From assembly GCF_024343575.1 (NCBI RefSeq), contig NZ_RJUA01000017.1:1-64000 (forward strand): a DNA stretch of 64,000 bases. The letters are read 5' to 3'. The stretch is from Lacihabitans sp. LS3-19 (lineage in GTDB: Bacteria; Bacteroidota; Bacteroidia; Cytophagales; Spirosomataceae). This document shows, in pieces, positions 25,203 through 34,372 of the stretch. Under the pieces are notes generated by a model, which searched no databases, was not told where the DNA came from, and saw only the letters and a program-made list of their open reading frames with translations. Position numbers and translations under genes: made by a program. Each line of letters opens with the position of its first letter. Position 1 is the first letter of the stretch.

Positions 25203-27938
25203 TTATTGCTTAATTATTTTCCTTGAAAAGCTTTCATTTCCAGCCTTAAGATTTAAGAAATAGTCTCCAGAGGGTAAATCTTTGAAATCAATTTGGTCAT
25301 TAATTTGGCTTTGGTAATCTTTGGTTAAAAGGACTTGACCATTATTATTGGTTAAAACGACCTTAACTGATTTATTAGACTGGTTTTCAAAAGAAATTAT
25401 ACAATAATCAGAACTTGGATTTGGGTAAACATTTAGACTATAATTTTCTGGATTTTCAACCCCTAAAACCGAAACTAATATTTTTGCCGTACCTAAAGCT
25501 GTACCTTCTCCACAAGTATTTTTTATAGATGTTATTTTATATTCTGTACTTGTCTGTGGCTTAATGCTTATTTCAGTGTACGATTTGTCAGAATTACCTA
25601 TGATGTTTCCATTTATCGTAAAATCAAATGGTGGACTAGAAGTAAAATTTATTTTCAGCGTAGCATTTTCGTCAAGATTTACTATTGTATCTCCTGAAAT
25701 TGTTGCCGTTGGGAGGTTTTTGTTTTCCAAAATCCATTTATCTTTTGTCTTAAAAATGCATTTGCCATTATCTATTGTTGCATAATATTTTCCTTGTGAA
25801 CGAGCTCTGTATGTTGACAATTCGTTTTCTAAGGGCCAATAATATAAAAACCAATTAATTCTGGTATTGTCTAAATTATTAATTGTTAAATCTTGAAATC
25901 CACCTTTGCAGATATTTAGGCTGTCTTCAATGGGCAAAATAGAATTTGAATTTGGTTTAATGACGTTTAAATCTATAGAATCGCTTGTTGCTTCACATCC
26001 TTTATATTTAGTTTTTACATAATATTTCCCCGATTCATTTAAGAATATTCCTGTCTGATTTTCCTTAATCAACTTTTCATCTTTAAAAATGTCATATTTA
26101 TCAAAAATTAAACTTGAATTTGGAAATAATATTAACATCTCTCCATCACATATTTCAAACTTTCCTTTCCTATTAGCTATAGATAATTTGTCTTTTAATG
26201 AAAAATTTAAAATATCCTTAACGAAATATTGTTTGGTAATTTTAGACCCAAATTCATCAAAACTTTCAAGGGTGTATAATCCAGGTTTTGAAATATTTAT
26301 CAAACTTTTATTACCAATAAGATTTCCTTCAAAATACCATTTGTTAACTCTGCTTATATATCGTGTATTAAATAATAAACTTGGGGTTTTTAGATAGGTA
26401 TTAGAACATAATGATACCGTATCTGTTTTTAGAATTTTGTTTGAAGAGTCTTTGATTATCTGAAAGGTATCGCTAATTGCAGTACAACCTATAAGTTGTG
26501 GATCAAAAAATTTCAAATAGTATACTCCGGGCTCTTCTAAAGTAAAGTAGTCAGAAGTATTGGAATATTCTTTATTTTTTACCCCGTTTTTGTATAGTTC
26601 CGTTTTCCAAGTATTAAATGGAGGGTACCAAACATCAGATTTCAAATATATCTCTTCATTGGTACTTAAATGTATTTTTTCTAAACCTACATATTCATTT
26701 ACCATTAATTTTAAAATAGGTTTAAAAATATCTGATTTAGTGACTTTGATTTCATTGGAATAGGAGAAACATTCATTTTGCTGGATTTTAAGGCGATAAG
26801 TACCTTCTTCATTTTTTTTTAAATAAAATCCATCAGAATTGGGAAGGTCAATTCCATCTTTTTGCCAGATTGACCTTATAACACTATTTATCTCTGAAGT
26901 ATTGTTGCTATTTTGAGCTAAATAATGTTTGGCTTCGGAGGACGAAAAATTCACAAAATCAGCATTGCATATATGGATAGCTCCCCTAATAGTTTCAAGG
27001 CCAAAATTTGAAGTGGCTTCAATATGGTTTTCAATCGAAGTATTTATATTTATAAAAAGAGAATCGGAGATAAAGACACAATCATCTTTGAATCCAACCA
27101 ATTGATAATATCCAGTTTTTTTTGCACTTAAAGTAGTCGCATTTATTTCCAAAGAAGTACTATTAAAGAGCCAATTATATTTGGTAAATTGAATATTGAT
27201 ATTGTTTAAATATTTTAGTTCAATGGATCCTCCGTTACAGGTTGTGTATATATTGTTTGTGGACTGAATTTTTGGTTTCTGAATTTTTGGATTTGCATAA
27301 TCATATGGTTTAGTCTCATAAATACATCCAAAATTATTTGTTTCAAAAGTATAAAGGCCAGATTCGTTTACGGTTATCTCACTGGTTTCAGTTGCATTTA
27401 TAACAATTCCATTTTTTTTAAAAATTCCATATCTATTTAGTTGCCCACCACTGTAAGTTAGTTGTAGGGCACTTAAAGTAACAGGTAAGTTTTCTTGACA
27501 AATGTTTGAGGATGAAATGATTGATGTAAGTATAAGTTTTAATTCTTCAACATAAAAAAAAGGACTTTCTGCATGAATTTTTTTGTCTAAACTTTCTATT
27601 TCAAAATAACATTTTCCTGATATGTCATAATTTTCTAGGCTTATTTCCTGCTTATTTCCAGAAATGGTATCTAAAATATAAATAGGAGAAATTGGTGCAA
27701 AACCAAAAGGTTTTGAAATAATTTTAAGTACAAATTTTGCTCCTTGTGGTATGTTAGCCGGCAAGTATAGGTCGAATTTTATTTTCTCATTAGGACAATA
27801 GCTACCTTTAAGGCCTGTAAAAAAAAGTGAATCTGAACTGTCTTGATTTTGTTGATAAGTATTAAGGAAAATAGAGTTATTTCCTAAAGCTAGGTTGGAA
27901 ATCAATAATAGCGTGAAAATTGTAGAGAGAAATTTCAT
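25203..27938 (-). CDS. Secreted Ig-like repeat protein with T9SS type A sorting domain
   Basis: I place the start at 27938, where a signal peptide begins (MKFLSTIFTLLLISNLALG). A frame open to 28010 crosses a TATATTTG box. The 911-aa protein is made of repeated beta-sandwich-like modules of 80-100 residues, each with a GxYxLxxF-type strand and scattered cysteines, resembling Ig-like or SprB-type repeats. It ends in NVYPNPSSDYCIISF, LTNNNGQVL and LPSGDYFLNL, which is the type A C-terminal domain recognised by the type IX secretion system. It should therefore be carried across the outer membrane and attached to the surface or released. No catalytic motif was seen, so adhesion or matrix roles are possible. 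Confidence 0.85.
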   Translation of the reverse strand: MKFLSTIFTLLLISNLALGNNSIFLNTYQQNQDSSDSLFFTGLKGSYCPNEKIKFDLYLPANIPQGAKFVLKIISKPFGFAPISPIYILDTISGNKQEISLENYDISGKCYFEIESLDKKIHAESPFFYVEELKLILTSIISSSNICQENLPVTLSALQLTYSGGQLNRYGIFKKNGIVINATETSEITVNESGLYTFETNNFGCIYETKPYDYANPKIQKPKIQSTNNIYTTCNGGSIELKYLNNINIQFTKYNWLFNSTSLEINATTLSAKKTGYYQLVGFKDDCVFISDSLFININTSIENHIEATSNFGLETIRGAIHICNADFVNFSSSEAKHYLAQNSNNTSEINSVIRSIWQKDGIDLPNSDGFYLKKNEEGTYRLKIQQNECFSYSNEIKVTKSDIFKPILKLMVNEYVGLEKIHLSTNEEIYLKSDVWYPPFNTWKTELYKNGVKNKEYSNTSDYFTLEEPGVYYLKFFDPQLIGCTAISDTFQIIKDSSNKILKTDTVSLCSNTYLKTPSLLFNTRYISRVNKWYFEGNLIGNKSLINISKPGLYTLESFDEFGSKITKQYFVKDILNFSLKDKLSIANRKGKFEICDGEMLILFPNSSLIFDKYDIFKDEKLIKENQTGIFLNESGKYYVKTKYKGCEATSDSIDLNVIKPNSNSILPIEDSLNICKGGFQDLTINNLDNTRINWFLYYWPLENELSTYRARSQGKYYATIDNGKCIFKTKDKWILENKNLPTATISGDTIVNLDENATLKINFTSSPPFDFTINGNIIGNSDKSYTEISIKPQTSTEYKITSIKNTCGEGTALGTAKILVSVLGVENPENYSLNVYPNPSSDYCIISFENQSNKSVKVVLTNNNGQVLLTKDYQSQINDQIDFKDLPSGDYFLNLKAGNESFSRKIIKQ

Positions 27939-27957
27939 AAGTGGTTCCATTTGTACC

Positions 27958-27965
27958 CAAATATA
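27958..27965 (-). promoter_or_regulatory. TAnnTTTG -7 box before the T9SS cargo gene
   Basis: Reads TATATTTG on the minus strand, 20 bp before ATG 27938, the same geometry as at the ATP-grasp gene. It excludes the longer start. Confidence 0.5.
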
Positions 27966-28010
27966 ATTGAAATGCACTTCTGATTTTTGTCTATCATTTT
28001 CATTGGGCAT

Positions 28011-28446
28011 GAAAACTTATTTTAAGGTTAGTTATTTTTTCAAATACAAAAATGGATCAATTTTCAAATTTTGAATGGCCTGGACTATTTTTACACAGAT
28101 AAAAACGCATTTTAATTTCAACTTTTAATATTTAACCATTTTAAAATTATATAGCAATATATTTTACTAAAGTGAAAAAAATAAGATTTGTTTTTCTGAA
28201 TTTAAAGTAGATTTTCATGTAATGCTTTGAATATCAGTTACTATAATTAGGGGATGGCATCAGTGAAGAAAATTAGCCAATTTTTTTTGCAAAAAATCAT
28301 AAAATTCATATACTTTCGTGCAGAATTTAAGGTTCGATTTTTGCTTTCTTATTACTTCGAGATTTTTGTTTTTTCGAAAACTTTTTTTTGCTACTCATGC
28401 CTCAGCTTTTATAAAAATTAGACATGAAAATAAAAGAAGAATTAGT
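28011..28446. other. AT-rich intergenic region, nothing recognised
   Basis: About 430 bp between divergent genes. Apart from a TACTTTCG -7-like box at about 28312-28319, probably the promoter of the AraC-type gene, I see no repeat, hairpin or ORF of note. Confidence 0.5.
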
Positions 28447-29532
28447 ATGCCTTTAAGCCGGGTAAGAAAATGGATTAAGAAATTCGAGAAGTATATTTTT
28501 TCTTACAAAGATGGTTATTTTGTCCTTCCTTATCTGACTAACTCGCCAGAGTTGATGATAGAAAGTCTGATTAATCTGCCATTTACAAAACACAATTCAT
28601 CCGAAAATGCCATTTATACTAATACGCCTTTCACGGAAGGTGTACTTCGGTATCAAGAGGTTGAGTCAGGTTTGTGGTTAACGGTAACCGAATTAGAGTT
28701 TAAAACGAATGTGCAAACGAAGTCTATGTATGATAATCTAGGCTCAGATTATTTTTTTCTGGCATTTTCAATCTATCAAAATACTATTATTCCAAAACAG
28801 AAAATGAAAATCAACAATGCTTTAGTAGCGAGTAATAGTTGGTCAATTTATAGTCCGGGAATACCCATAGATGCTTTTCATGAAAAAGGCACGAAAGGTT
28901 TGTTTTTCAATTTTAGCTTTAATAAAAATTGGATTGAAAACAACCTAATCGGTAGAAATGACCCATCTGAGGTATTGATTCAAAAAATCATTGATTCTGA
29001 GTTGGGTTATTTAAGTTGGGAAGGACTTGTGCCAGAGGCTGAAGAATATGCTCTAAATATTTGGCATTGCCTCTCAAGAAACCCTGATTTAATTTTCAGT
29101 AAGTTGCAATTGAAAATTCAGACCTTAGAAATTTTGACTTTGTTTTTTACAAAAATTTATCAAAAAACGATTTTAAATAGTTCTCAAGTTCAGAATAATT
29201 CAAACCACGAATCTTTGAGTAAAATAGAAGAATATTTGTCTCAAAATCTTAAAGGTAATTTTCCAGGGATTGATTTTTTGGCAAATATGGCTCACATGTC
29301 GCCTTCCAAATTAAAAACAAGTTTTAAGGCATCATATGGAACTTCAATTTTTAAATATTTTAAAGAAAAACAAATGGAGCTTGCTATAAAGTTGTTGAAA
29401 GACCCTGAAATCCAAATTAAAAATTTATCGACGATTTTTGGATATGAAAACCCTTCTAAGTTTTCTATTGCTTTTAAAAAAATACATGGTAAGTTACCTT
29501 CGGAAATTCAGCGAGGCACTTCTATTTTTTAA
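28447..29532 (+). CDS. AraC-family transcriptional regulator
   Basis: I use ATG 28447 (361 aa, from MPLSRVRKW). The frame is open to 28318, but that position lies at the likely transcription start. The C-terminal 100 residues are an AraC-type double helix-turn-helix: a first helix-turn-helix in DFLANMAHMSPSKLKTSFK, and the second in IKNLSTIFGYENPSKFSIAFKK, then HGKLPSEIQ. The N-terminal 230 residues match no effector domain that I can name and lack a cupin signature. There is a plain AT-rich region on both sides, and no obvious target gene. Confidence 0.85.
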   Translation: MPLSRVRKWIKKFEKYIFSYKDGYFVLPYLTNSPELMIESLINLPFTKHNSSENAIYTNTPFTEGVLRYQEVESGLWLTVTELEFKTNVQTKSMYDNLGSDYFFLAFSIYQNTIIPKQKMKINNALVASNSWSIYSPGIPIDAFHEKGTKGLFFNFSFNKNWIENNLIGRNDPSEVLIQKIIDSELGYLSWEGLVPEAEEYALNIWHCLSRNPDLIFSKLQLKIQTLEILTLFFTKIYQKTILNSSQVQNNSNHESLSKIEEYLSQNLKGNFPGIDFLANMAHMSPSKLKTSFKASYGTSIFKYFKEKQMELAIKLLKDPEIQIKNLSTIFGYENPSKFSIAFKKIHGKLPSEIQRGTSIF

Positions 29533-29673
29533 TCAATCCTATTAAATTCTCTTTGGGCTATCGATTTGTCTTTTTGGGCTATTCTTCACCAATCTAATTT
29601 CTTTAGGTTTGTATTAAGTTTTGCTGTTAAAGGGGTTTGATAGCATTCTAATTAAGATACACAAAGTTTTGAA

Positions 29674-29764
29674 TACTTTTGTAGCCATGAAATCTAAAAA
29701 AGGGGATTAATCATTGCGTCTTTAATATTTTGAAGACCATAGAGGAAATCCTCTTTTTAGATTT
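29674..29764 (+). ncRNA. Short transcript or leader with long hairpin
   Basis: A TACTTTTG -7-like box at 29674-29681 precedes a strong inverted repeat. The arm at 29690-29708 pairs with 29747-29764 over about 17 bp with one bulge, and the loop is about 38 nt. The right arm contains GAGG/CCTC followed by T5, which is terminator-like. A seven-codon ORF (MKSKKGD) lies in the left arm. It may be a small RNA or an attenuator for the coiled-coil genes; no -33 element is clear. Confidence 0.4.
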
Positions 29765-29920
29765 ATAAATTAGTTTCTTTTTCTTCAGCTTCTAGCTTAA
29801 TCATATTCTAGAGTATTTTTAAAGCTCTCTTTTCTGACTTTTTCCAGTCGTACACTTGACCATCCTCATATTAATTATGCCTGAGTTTTATTTGATTTGG
29901 TATATAAAACAAATACGACG

Positions 29921-30304
29921 ATGGAAAACAAAGCATACATATTTGAACTACAAGATTTTCATAAAAAATGGATAAATGATTTAGATTTTTACAAAGAGCA
30001 AGTTAAAGTTTTTGAAGAAAGATTGGCTAAGGTCAGTTTAAATAATGTTGACAAAGATGTAAAAATAGAAGTTGAAAAATTTCAGAATAGGTTTATTATT
30101 CAAAGAAATGAAATTGATTATTTAAGACATGACATTAAACAGCAGGAAAACGAATTAGAACGAGAAGAAAAAACTGCTCCAATAATATCTGAAATGGAAA
30201 CTATTACTGAAGAGTTTACCCTGAAAGACAGAATGGATACATTTGAAAGGCTGTTTTTAGATTTACAACTAGAGTTTGATACATTTATAGAAAAACACAT
30301 TTAG
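29921..30304 (+). CDS. Coiled-coil hypothetical protein, copy 1
   Basis: Start at ATG 29921 (MENKAYIFEL); 127 aa. It is highly charged, Glu/Lys-rich and predicted mostly helical with coiled-coil heptads at about residues 20-80. There is no signal peptide. It is a clear paralog of the next gene (same length, YIF(E/D)L start, DFYK/QxxxxxFxxRLAxVS, EVEKFQNxFIIQ, EIDxLxH). I recognise no named family. The pair probably arose by tandem duplication. Function is not visible. Confidence 0.7.
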   Translation: MENKAYIFELQDFHKKWINDLDFYKEQVKVFEERLAKVSLNNVDKDVKIEVEKFQNRFIIQRNEIDYLRHDIKQQENELEREEKTAPIISEMETITEEFTLKDRMDTFERLFLDLQLEFDTFIEKHI

Positions 30305-30391
30305 ATTATTTTCAAACTATAAAGTATTCAAGCCTAACTCCTGATTGGCTTATTACTCTAAAGAATATTTTTAAACAAAACACAATAGATT

Positions 30392-30775
30392 ATGGAAACT
30401 CAAACATACATATTCGACCTTCATGAAGACCATGTAGAATGGCTTAAGGCTTTAGATTTTTACCAAGACGAAATCATGGTATTCAAAAATAGATTAGCCG
30501 AAGTAAGTGCAAAAAATACAGATTTGGATATTAAAAAAGAAGTCGAAAAATTTCAAAACAAATTTATTATTCAAAAAGACGAAATTGATAATCTGAAACA
30601 TTATATCCGTCACTCGGAGCATGATATTGAGGAAGAAGTGAAGAAGAATCCCATTGCGGTAGACCACCGGAAAACTACCGAAAACCTAGGAATAAGAGAT
30701 AGATATCACATGTTTGTTAAACTTTTTGAAGAATTAAAAGACGAATTCAATCAATTTGTAGGTAAGAATTTATAA
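30392..30775 (+). CDS. Coiled-coil hypothetical protein, copy 2
   Basis: 127 aa, a paralog of the protein encoded 87 bp upstream. They are roughly half identical, with the strongest match at EVEKFQNKFIIQKDEID. It is a mainly helical, charged cytoplasmic protein. It differs in having His residues clustered at about 68-75 and 92-93. A good terminator follows at 30782. Both copies may be expressed together. Confidence 0.7.
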   Translation: METQTYIFDLHEDHVEWLKALDFYQDEIMVFKNRLAEVSAKNTDLDIKKEVEKFQNKFIIQKDEIDNLKHYIRHSEHDIEEEVKKNPIAVDHRKTTENLGIRDRYHMFVKLFEELKDEFNQFVGKNL

Positions 30776-30781
30776 TGAAAG

Positions 30782-30807
30782 GCCGCCAAGTTTTTGGTGG
30801 CTTTTTT
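30782..30807 (+). terminator. Intrinsic terminator after the paralog pair
   Basis: GCCGCCAA at 30782-30789 pairs with TTGGTGGC at 30794-30801 (one G-T pair), followed by T6. Confidence 0.85.
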
Positions 30808-30829
30808 AATTATTTTTGCATTCCTCGGT

Positions 30830-33022
30830 TTATATTTTAGCCGAAACACTTAAACCAAAACCTCTCCCATCCGAAGACCAAATGCCCGGGCCAGGATAAA
30901 ATTGCGGACGTTTTGTGAAATATTGCTTGTTCAAAGCATTATTCAAATTGCCTTTTAGCATCCATTTTTTTGATATTCTGTAGGTAGCACTAAAATCAAC
31001 AATACCATAAGAAGGCACCAAACCTACGCTTCCATTGGCACTTGGCTCGATTGTATTAAGTGCGTCAGCATAACTTTTTGATGTGTAACTATACAAGCTG
31101 GTCACGCTTAGTTTTTTAAATCTAAATGTTAGGCCATTTCTAGAAATTAACCTCGGTGTGCTTTCTACATAATTCCCCTCAATATCTATATTTTTATCTC
31201 CAGATCTTATTTCTGCTTTTAAATATTTAGCATTCATGACCGATGTGGACGTAAATATCGAAAAATTAGCGTGACTATTTATTCTTACAAAATACTCAAC
31301 AAAACTTTCAATTCCCCTTGTAAATGAATCTCCAATATTCGTCCTTAAAATTTGAAAATTACCGTTTTTATCGGTTTGTGCTAAGGTTCCGAGTCTGTTT
31401 TTGTATAAAAGCTGAAAATAAGTAAACTCCATTTTCATGTTTTCAAAATTGCCCTTATAGCCTATTTCGGCATTGTATCCATAGGCATCTTTTAAGTTAT
31501 CAGATGTTTTTTCATAAATTGAGCCAGGCACTATATCTTTAAAAATCACTGGTCTATATGCTTGAGAAATTCCCGCATAAATATTCTGGTTTTGATTTAT
31601 CAAATATTCAGAATTTGCTCCAAAAAGAGGAAATTTATGAACGATCAAATTAGGTATTTTTGTTGGGTCCAAATAGCTAATAAAACCACTCATCTTCGAC
31701 TCCCCCGATTCTATTCTTAAGCCTGGGTTTATCGACAACCTTTTTCCAAGACTAAGGTGATTTTCTAAGAAAAGAGCATAATTTTGCGTCTTGAAATGCA
31801 TATCCCTACCCCAATCGCCCTCAATATTTAAGTCAAAGTCGCTCCCTGTACTTCCTTTTCCTTGTTGTCTTCGGTGTAAGTCATTGTTCATATATTGCAC
31901 CCCACCTACAAGAATCGCATTCAGACCTGCTACTTTGTAAAAATGGAGCATTCTGAGCTCGGTAGTGTAACTGTGATAATTGTCAATATCTACTTGTCTA
32001 TTCGCATATTGAAGTGTTATAGGGTCTATTTTATCTACAACGTCAGATGGTTTATCAAACATTACGCTACTGCGAGAGCCAAGTACAGCCGAGCTTACCA
32101 GTGACAATTTAGTATTCGGATTTATATCGTAGAATAAGGATATTGAAGGTACATAAATATCAGGGCTATAATAATTCCTGGACCTTATTGAAGCTTTTGG
32201 ATGGGTCTTGAAAAGTGCATCGTTTTGAGGTCCGGCCAGTTGGAAAATGTATTTTGACCTCGAGAAATCTGCTTTTATTGAGAATTTTGAACTTGGTCGG
32301 TAAGTGATCTGGGCAGATTGTGCTTGGTAATCGCTGTGGCTATTGTCTCGATACCCATCAGAAACTCTTTTGCTGATATATGCGTAATAGTTCACTTTGC
32401 CTATTTGTCCTCCAACGGCATTATAAGAACTCAAAAGCCCAAAAGAGCCAATGCTATTGGTACTTTGAAAATCAAACGCTTTCGTAGAATCACCACTTTT
32501 GCTGATATAATTGAGCATTCCACCAAACTGTGCCCCATACTGGAGTGATCCAGTACCTCTTATCAATTCAATATTTTGAATAGCCTCCATCGGCATAGAA
32601 TAATGACTTGCCGGATAACCATAAATGTCGGTATTCGTCATTACGCCATCTTTTCTAATATTAAATTCCCAGCCGCGATGCGGATCTAAGCCTCGTGTCG
32701 AAATATTGATTTGATTTCCCGAACCATCCATGTCGTACACAAAAACACCCGGTACTTTTGCAAAAATTTGTCTAGGTGTTTTCTCAGCTATATTAGCATC
32801 TAAGCCTACTACATTTATTACTTCGGTCTTTTTGCCCGAATATAAAAATGTGCCTTTGGTCTTGGGCATGTTTTGAATATTGAATTTGTATTGTTGCTCA
32901 GATATTTCTACTGCCTTTAATTCGAGTATTTTGGTTGAATCTTGTTTAATTTGAGCATATACATTGAGGTTCAAAATCAAAAAAACGGATAGAGTAAGCG
33001 TATATATATTTAATATTCTCAT
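30830..33022 (-). CDS. TonB-dependent outer-membrane receptor, FecA-like
   Basis: The start at ATG 33022 gives 730 aa with signal peptide MRILNIYTLTLSVFLILNLNVYA; ATG 33028 is the alternative. Residues about 60-190 are the plug (TPRQIFAKVPGVFVYDMDGSG, then NISTRGLDPHRGWEFNIRKDGV and ELIRGTGSLQYGAQFGGMLNY). The 22-strand barrel follows and ends in an aromatic residue pattern, GFGLSVSAKI. The plug is like ferric-citrate receptors (FecA), so an iron chelate is likely, but the ligand cannot be fixed. There is no carboxypeptidase-like N-terminal domain, and no SusD partner is adjacent. A TAAATTTG box at 33038-33045 may be its promoter. Confidence 0.9.
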   Translation of the reverse strand: MRILNIYTLTLSVFLILNLNVYAQIKQDSTKILELKAVEISEQQYKFNIQNMPKTKGTFLYSGKKTEVINVVGLDANIAEKTPRQIFAKVPGVFVYDMDGSGNQINISTRGLDPHRGWEFNIRKDGVMTNTDIYGYPASHYSMPMEAIQNIELIRGTGSLQYGAQFGGMLNYISKSGDSTKAFDFQSTNSIGSFGLLSSYNAVGGQIGKVNYYAYISKRVSDGYRDNSHSDYQAQSAQITYRPSSKFSIKADFSRSKYIFQLAGPQNDALFKTHPKASIRSRNYYSPDIYVPSISLFYDINPNTKLSLVSSAVLGSRSSVMFDKPSDVVDKIDPITLQYANRQVDIDNYHSYTTELRMLHFYKVAGLNAILVGGVQYMNNDLHRRQQGKGSTGSDFDLNIEGDWGRDMHFKTQNYALFLENHLSLGKRLSINPGLRIESGESKMSGFISYLDPTKIPNLIVHKFPLFGANSEYLINQNQNIYAGISQAYRPVIFKDIVPGSIYEKTSDNLKDAYGYNAEIGYKGNFENMKMEFTYFQLLYKNRLGTLAQTDKNGNFQILRTNIGDSFTRGIESFVEYFVRINSHANFSIFTSTSVMNAKYLKAEIRSGDKNIDIEGNYVESTPRLISRNGLTFRFKKLSVTSLYSYTSKSYADALNTIEPSANGSVGLVPSYGIVDFSATYRISKKWMLKGNLNNALNKQYFTKRPQFYPGPGIWSSDGRGFGLSVSAKI

Positions 33023-33154
33023 AAGCATATTTTTTTGCAAATTTAATTTTGCTAGATTAGTTTAAAAATGACAATTAGCATTAATCTGTGCCTCTTCATT
33101 ATTTTATGAGGTTTTATTTCATCAAACTTATGTTACTTTTGGAATAAAACAGGC

Positions 33155-33162
33155 TATTTTTG
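33155..33162 (+). promoter_or_regulatory. TAnnTTTG -7 box before the SanA-like gene
   Basis: TATTTTTG lies 20 bp before the TTG start at 33182 and supports that start codon. No -33 element at the usual distance was found. Confidence 0.4.
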
Positions 33163-33181
33163 AAACAAAAATTCATGAAAT

Positions 33182-33814
33182 TTGAGACTATTAAAAATTG
33201 CTCTTGTACTAATTGCCTTAGTTTTTACTTCAATATTTTGGTGTAATTATACCATTAGTAGCAATTCTAAAAATAAAACTTTTTATAAGGTTTCGGAAAT
33301 TCCATCTTCAAAAACTGGGCTACTATTAGGGACATCCAAATTCCTTGCCAACGGATACATCAATCCGTATTATACCTACAGAATTAATGCAGCGGCAGAT
33401 TTAATGCAAGCTAAAAAAATCAAATTCTTGATAATAAGTGGCGACAATAGCCAGAAAAACTACAATGAACCCGAAATGATGAAACAGGATTTAGTAGTTT
33501 TAGGAATAGACTCTACAAAGCTATATTTAGATTTCGCTGGTTTTAGGACTTTTGATTCTGTAATCAGAGCGAAAGAAATTTTCGGACAAGATTCTCTAAC
33601 CATCATTTCACAGGCGTGGCACAATGAAAGAGATATTTTTATAGCAGAAAAAGAAGGATTAAAAGCTATAGGTTATAATGCCAAAGATGTAAATCAGAAA
33701 CAAGGTCTAAAAACCCAAATCAGAGAAAAGCTAGCAAGAGTAAAAGTGTATTTTGATTATTTATTTAACACCAAACCCAAGTTTTTAGGAGAAAAAATAG
33801 AAATTCCTGATTAG
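33182..33814 (+). CDS. SanA/YdcF-like DUF218 membrane-anchored protein, TTG start
   Basis: The 210-aa frame starts at TTG 33182; no ATG occurs in frame until well into the domain. The start yields a signal-anchor helix (LRLLKIALVLIALVFTSIFWC). The DUF218 fold follows: GLLLGTSKFLANGYINPYYTYRINAAADL, key words LLLGTS and YRINAA, then KFLIISGDN, and the end QAWHNERDIFIAEKEG. These match SanA, a family linked to cell-envelope integrity. It is divergent from the TonB receptor gene. The role here is inferred from the family only. Confidence 0.85.
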   Translation: MRLLKIALVLIALVFTSIFWCNYTISSNSKNKTFYKVSEIPSSKTGLLLGTSKFLANGYINPYYTYRINAAADLMQAKKIKFLIISGDNSQKNYNEPEMMKQDLVVLGIDSTKLYLDFAGFRTFDSVIRAKEIFGQDSLTIISQAWHNERDIFIAEKEGLKAIGYNAKDVNQKQGLKTQIREKLARVKVYFDYLFNTKPKFLGEKIEIPD

Positions 33815-33911
33815 AATCGAAGAATTCATGTTTGAATATTGAAGTGAATTGATTGGTGTAAATATTAGATTCGTGTAAACTTCGTGCATTTGTGGCAATC
33901 AATTACAAATT

Positions 33912-34232
33912 TTAAGTTTCGCATTCAGCAATTGAACGAAACTTAGATATTCGTCTTCCATTATTTTCAATTTTTTTATTTGGGTTGGAGGAAAACAAAT
34001 CTTTTGCTAAACGATTAAGTTCTTTAGCTGCTAAAAGTCTTTCATTTGGGGTTTTTCTTAACCAAAATTCAAGATTGTTTTTGGGCACTTCATCCCAATT
34101 TTTATATTTTAAGTTTATTTTCCAAACTAAATATAAAATTATTACTACAAATTTAAACGAAAAATCGACCGAATTGATTTCTTTAAAAATTATTTCTTTA
34201 AAGCCCAAGTTTGAGTCCCCACAAACTTGCAA
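33912..34232 (-). CDS. Hypothetical protein, possibly a gene remnant
   Basis: The last 60 residues (NWDEVPKNNLEFWLRKTPNERLLAAKEL and on) look like a real small protein. They resemble short proteins with a TPEERLxA helix that often accompany nucleotidyltransferase or toxin-antitoxin genes. The N-terminal 40 residues are hydrophobic and lie partly inside the tandem hairpin repeats at 34203-34290, so the start is unreliable. No partner gene is next to it. It may be a decayed module; low confidence. Confidence 0.35.
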   Translation of the reverse strand: MQVCGDSNLGFKEIIFKEINSVDFSFKFVVIILYLVWKINLKYKNWDEVPKNNLEFWLRKTPNERLLAAKELNRLAKDLFSSNPNKKIENNGRRISKFRSIAECET

Positions 34233-34290
34233 CCGCCCAAGTTAGTGTCCCCACAAACTTATAAACCGCCCAAGTTTGTGTCTGTACAAA
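34203..34290. repeat. Three tandem copies of a 32-33 bp hairpin repeat
   Basis: Each unit reads GCCCAAGTTTGTGTCCCCAC-like, then AAACTT and an ACC spacer. AAGTTTG and CAAACTT arms pair around a 6-7 base loop. Three copies are adjacent here, and a single copy lies at 54781-54808 after the HNH gene, so it is a dispersed family. Confidence 0.85.
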
Positions 34291-34329
34291 CTTACCCATA
34301 TCCTCATCAATTTTCTGCCACTAATTTCT

Positions 34330-34337
34330 TATTTTTG
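34330..34337 (+). promoter_or_regulatory. TAnnTTTG -7 box before valS
   Basis: TATTTTTG is 35 bp before the valS ATG. No clear -33 element. Confidence 0.4.
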
Positions 34338-34372
34338 CAAATTATAAATTTAAGTTTCAGCGAATTCAGCAA

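Noticed and set aside
27939-28010. Longer start for the T9SS cargo protein
   Set aside because: A TATATTTG promoter box lies inside it, and the signal peptide starts at 27938.
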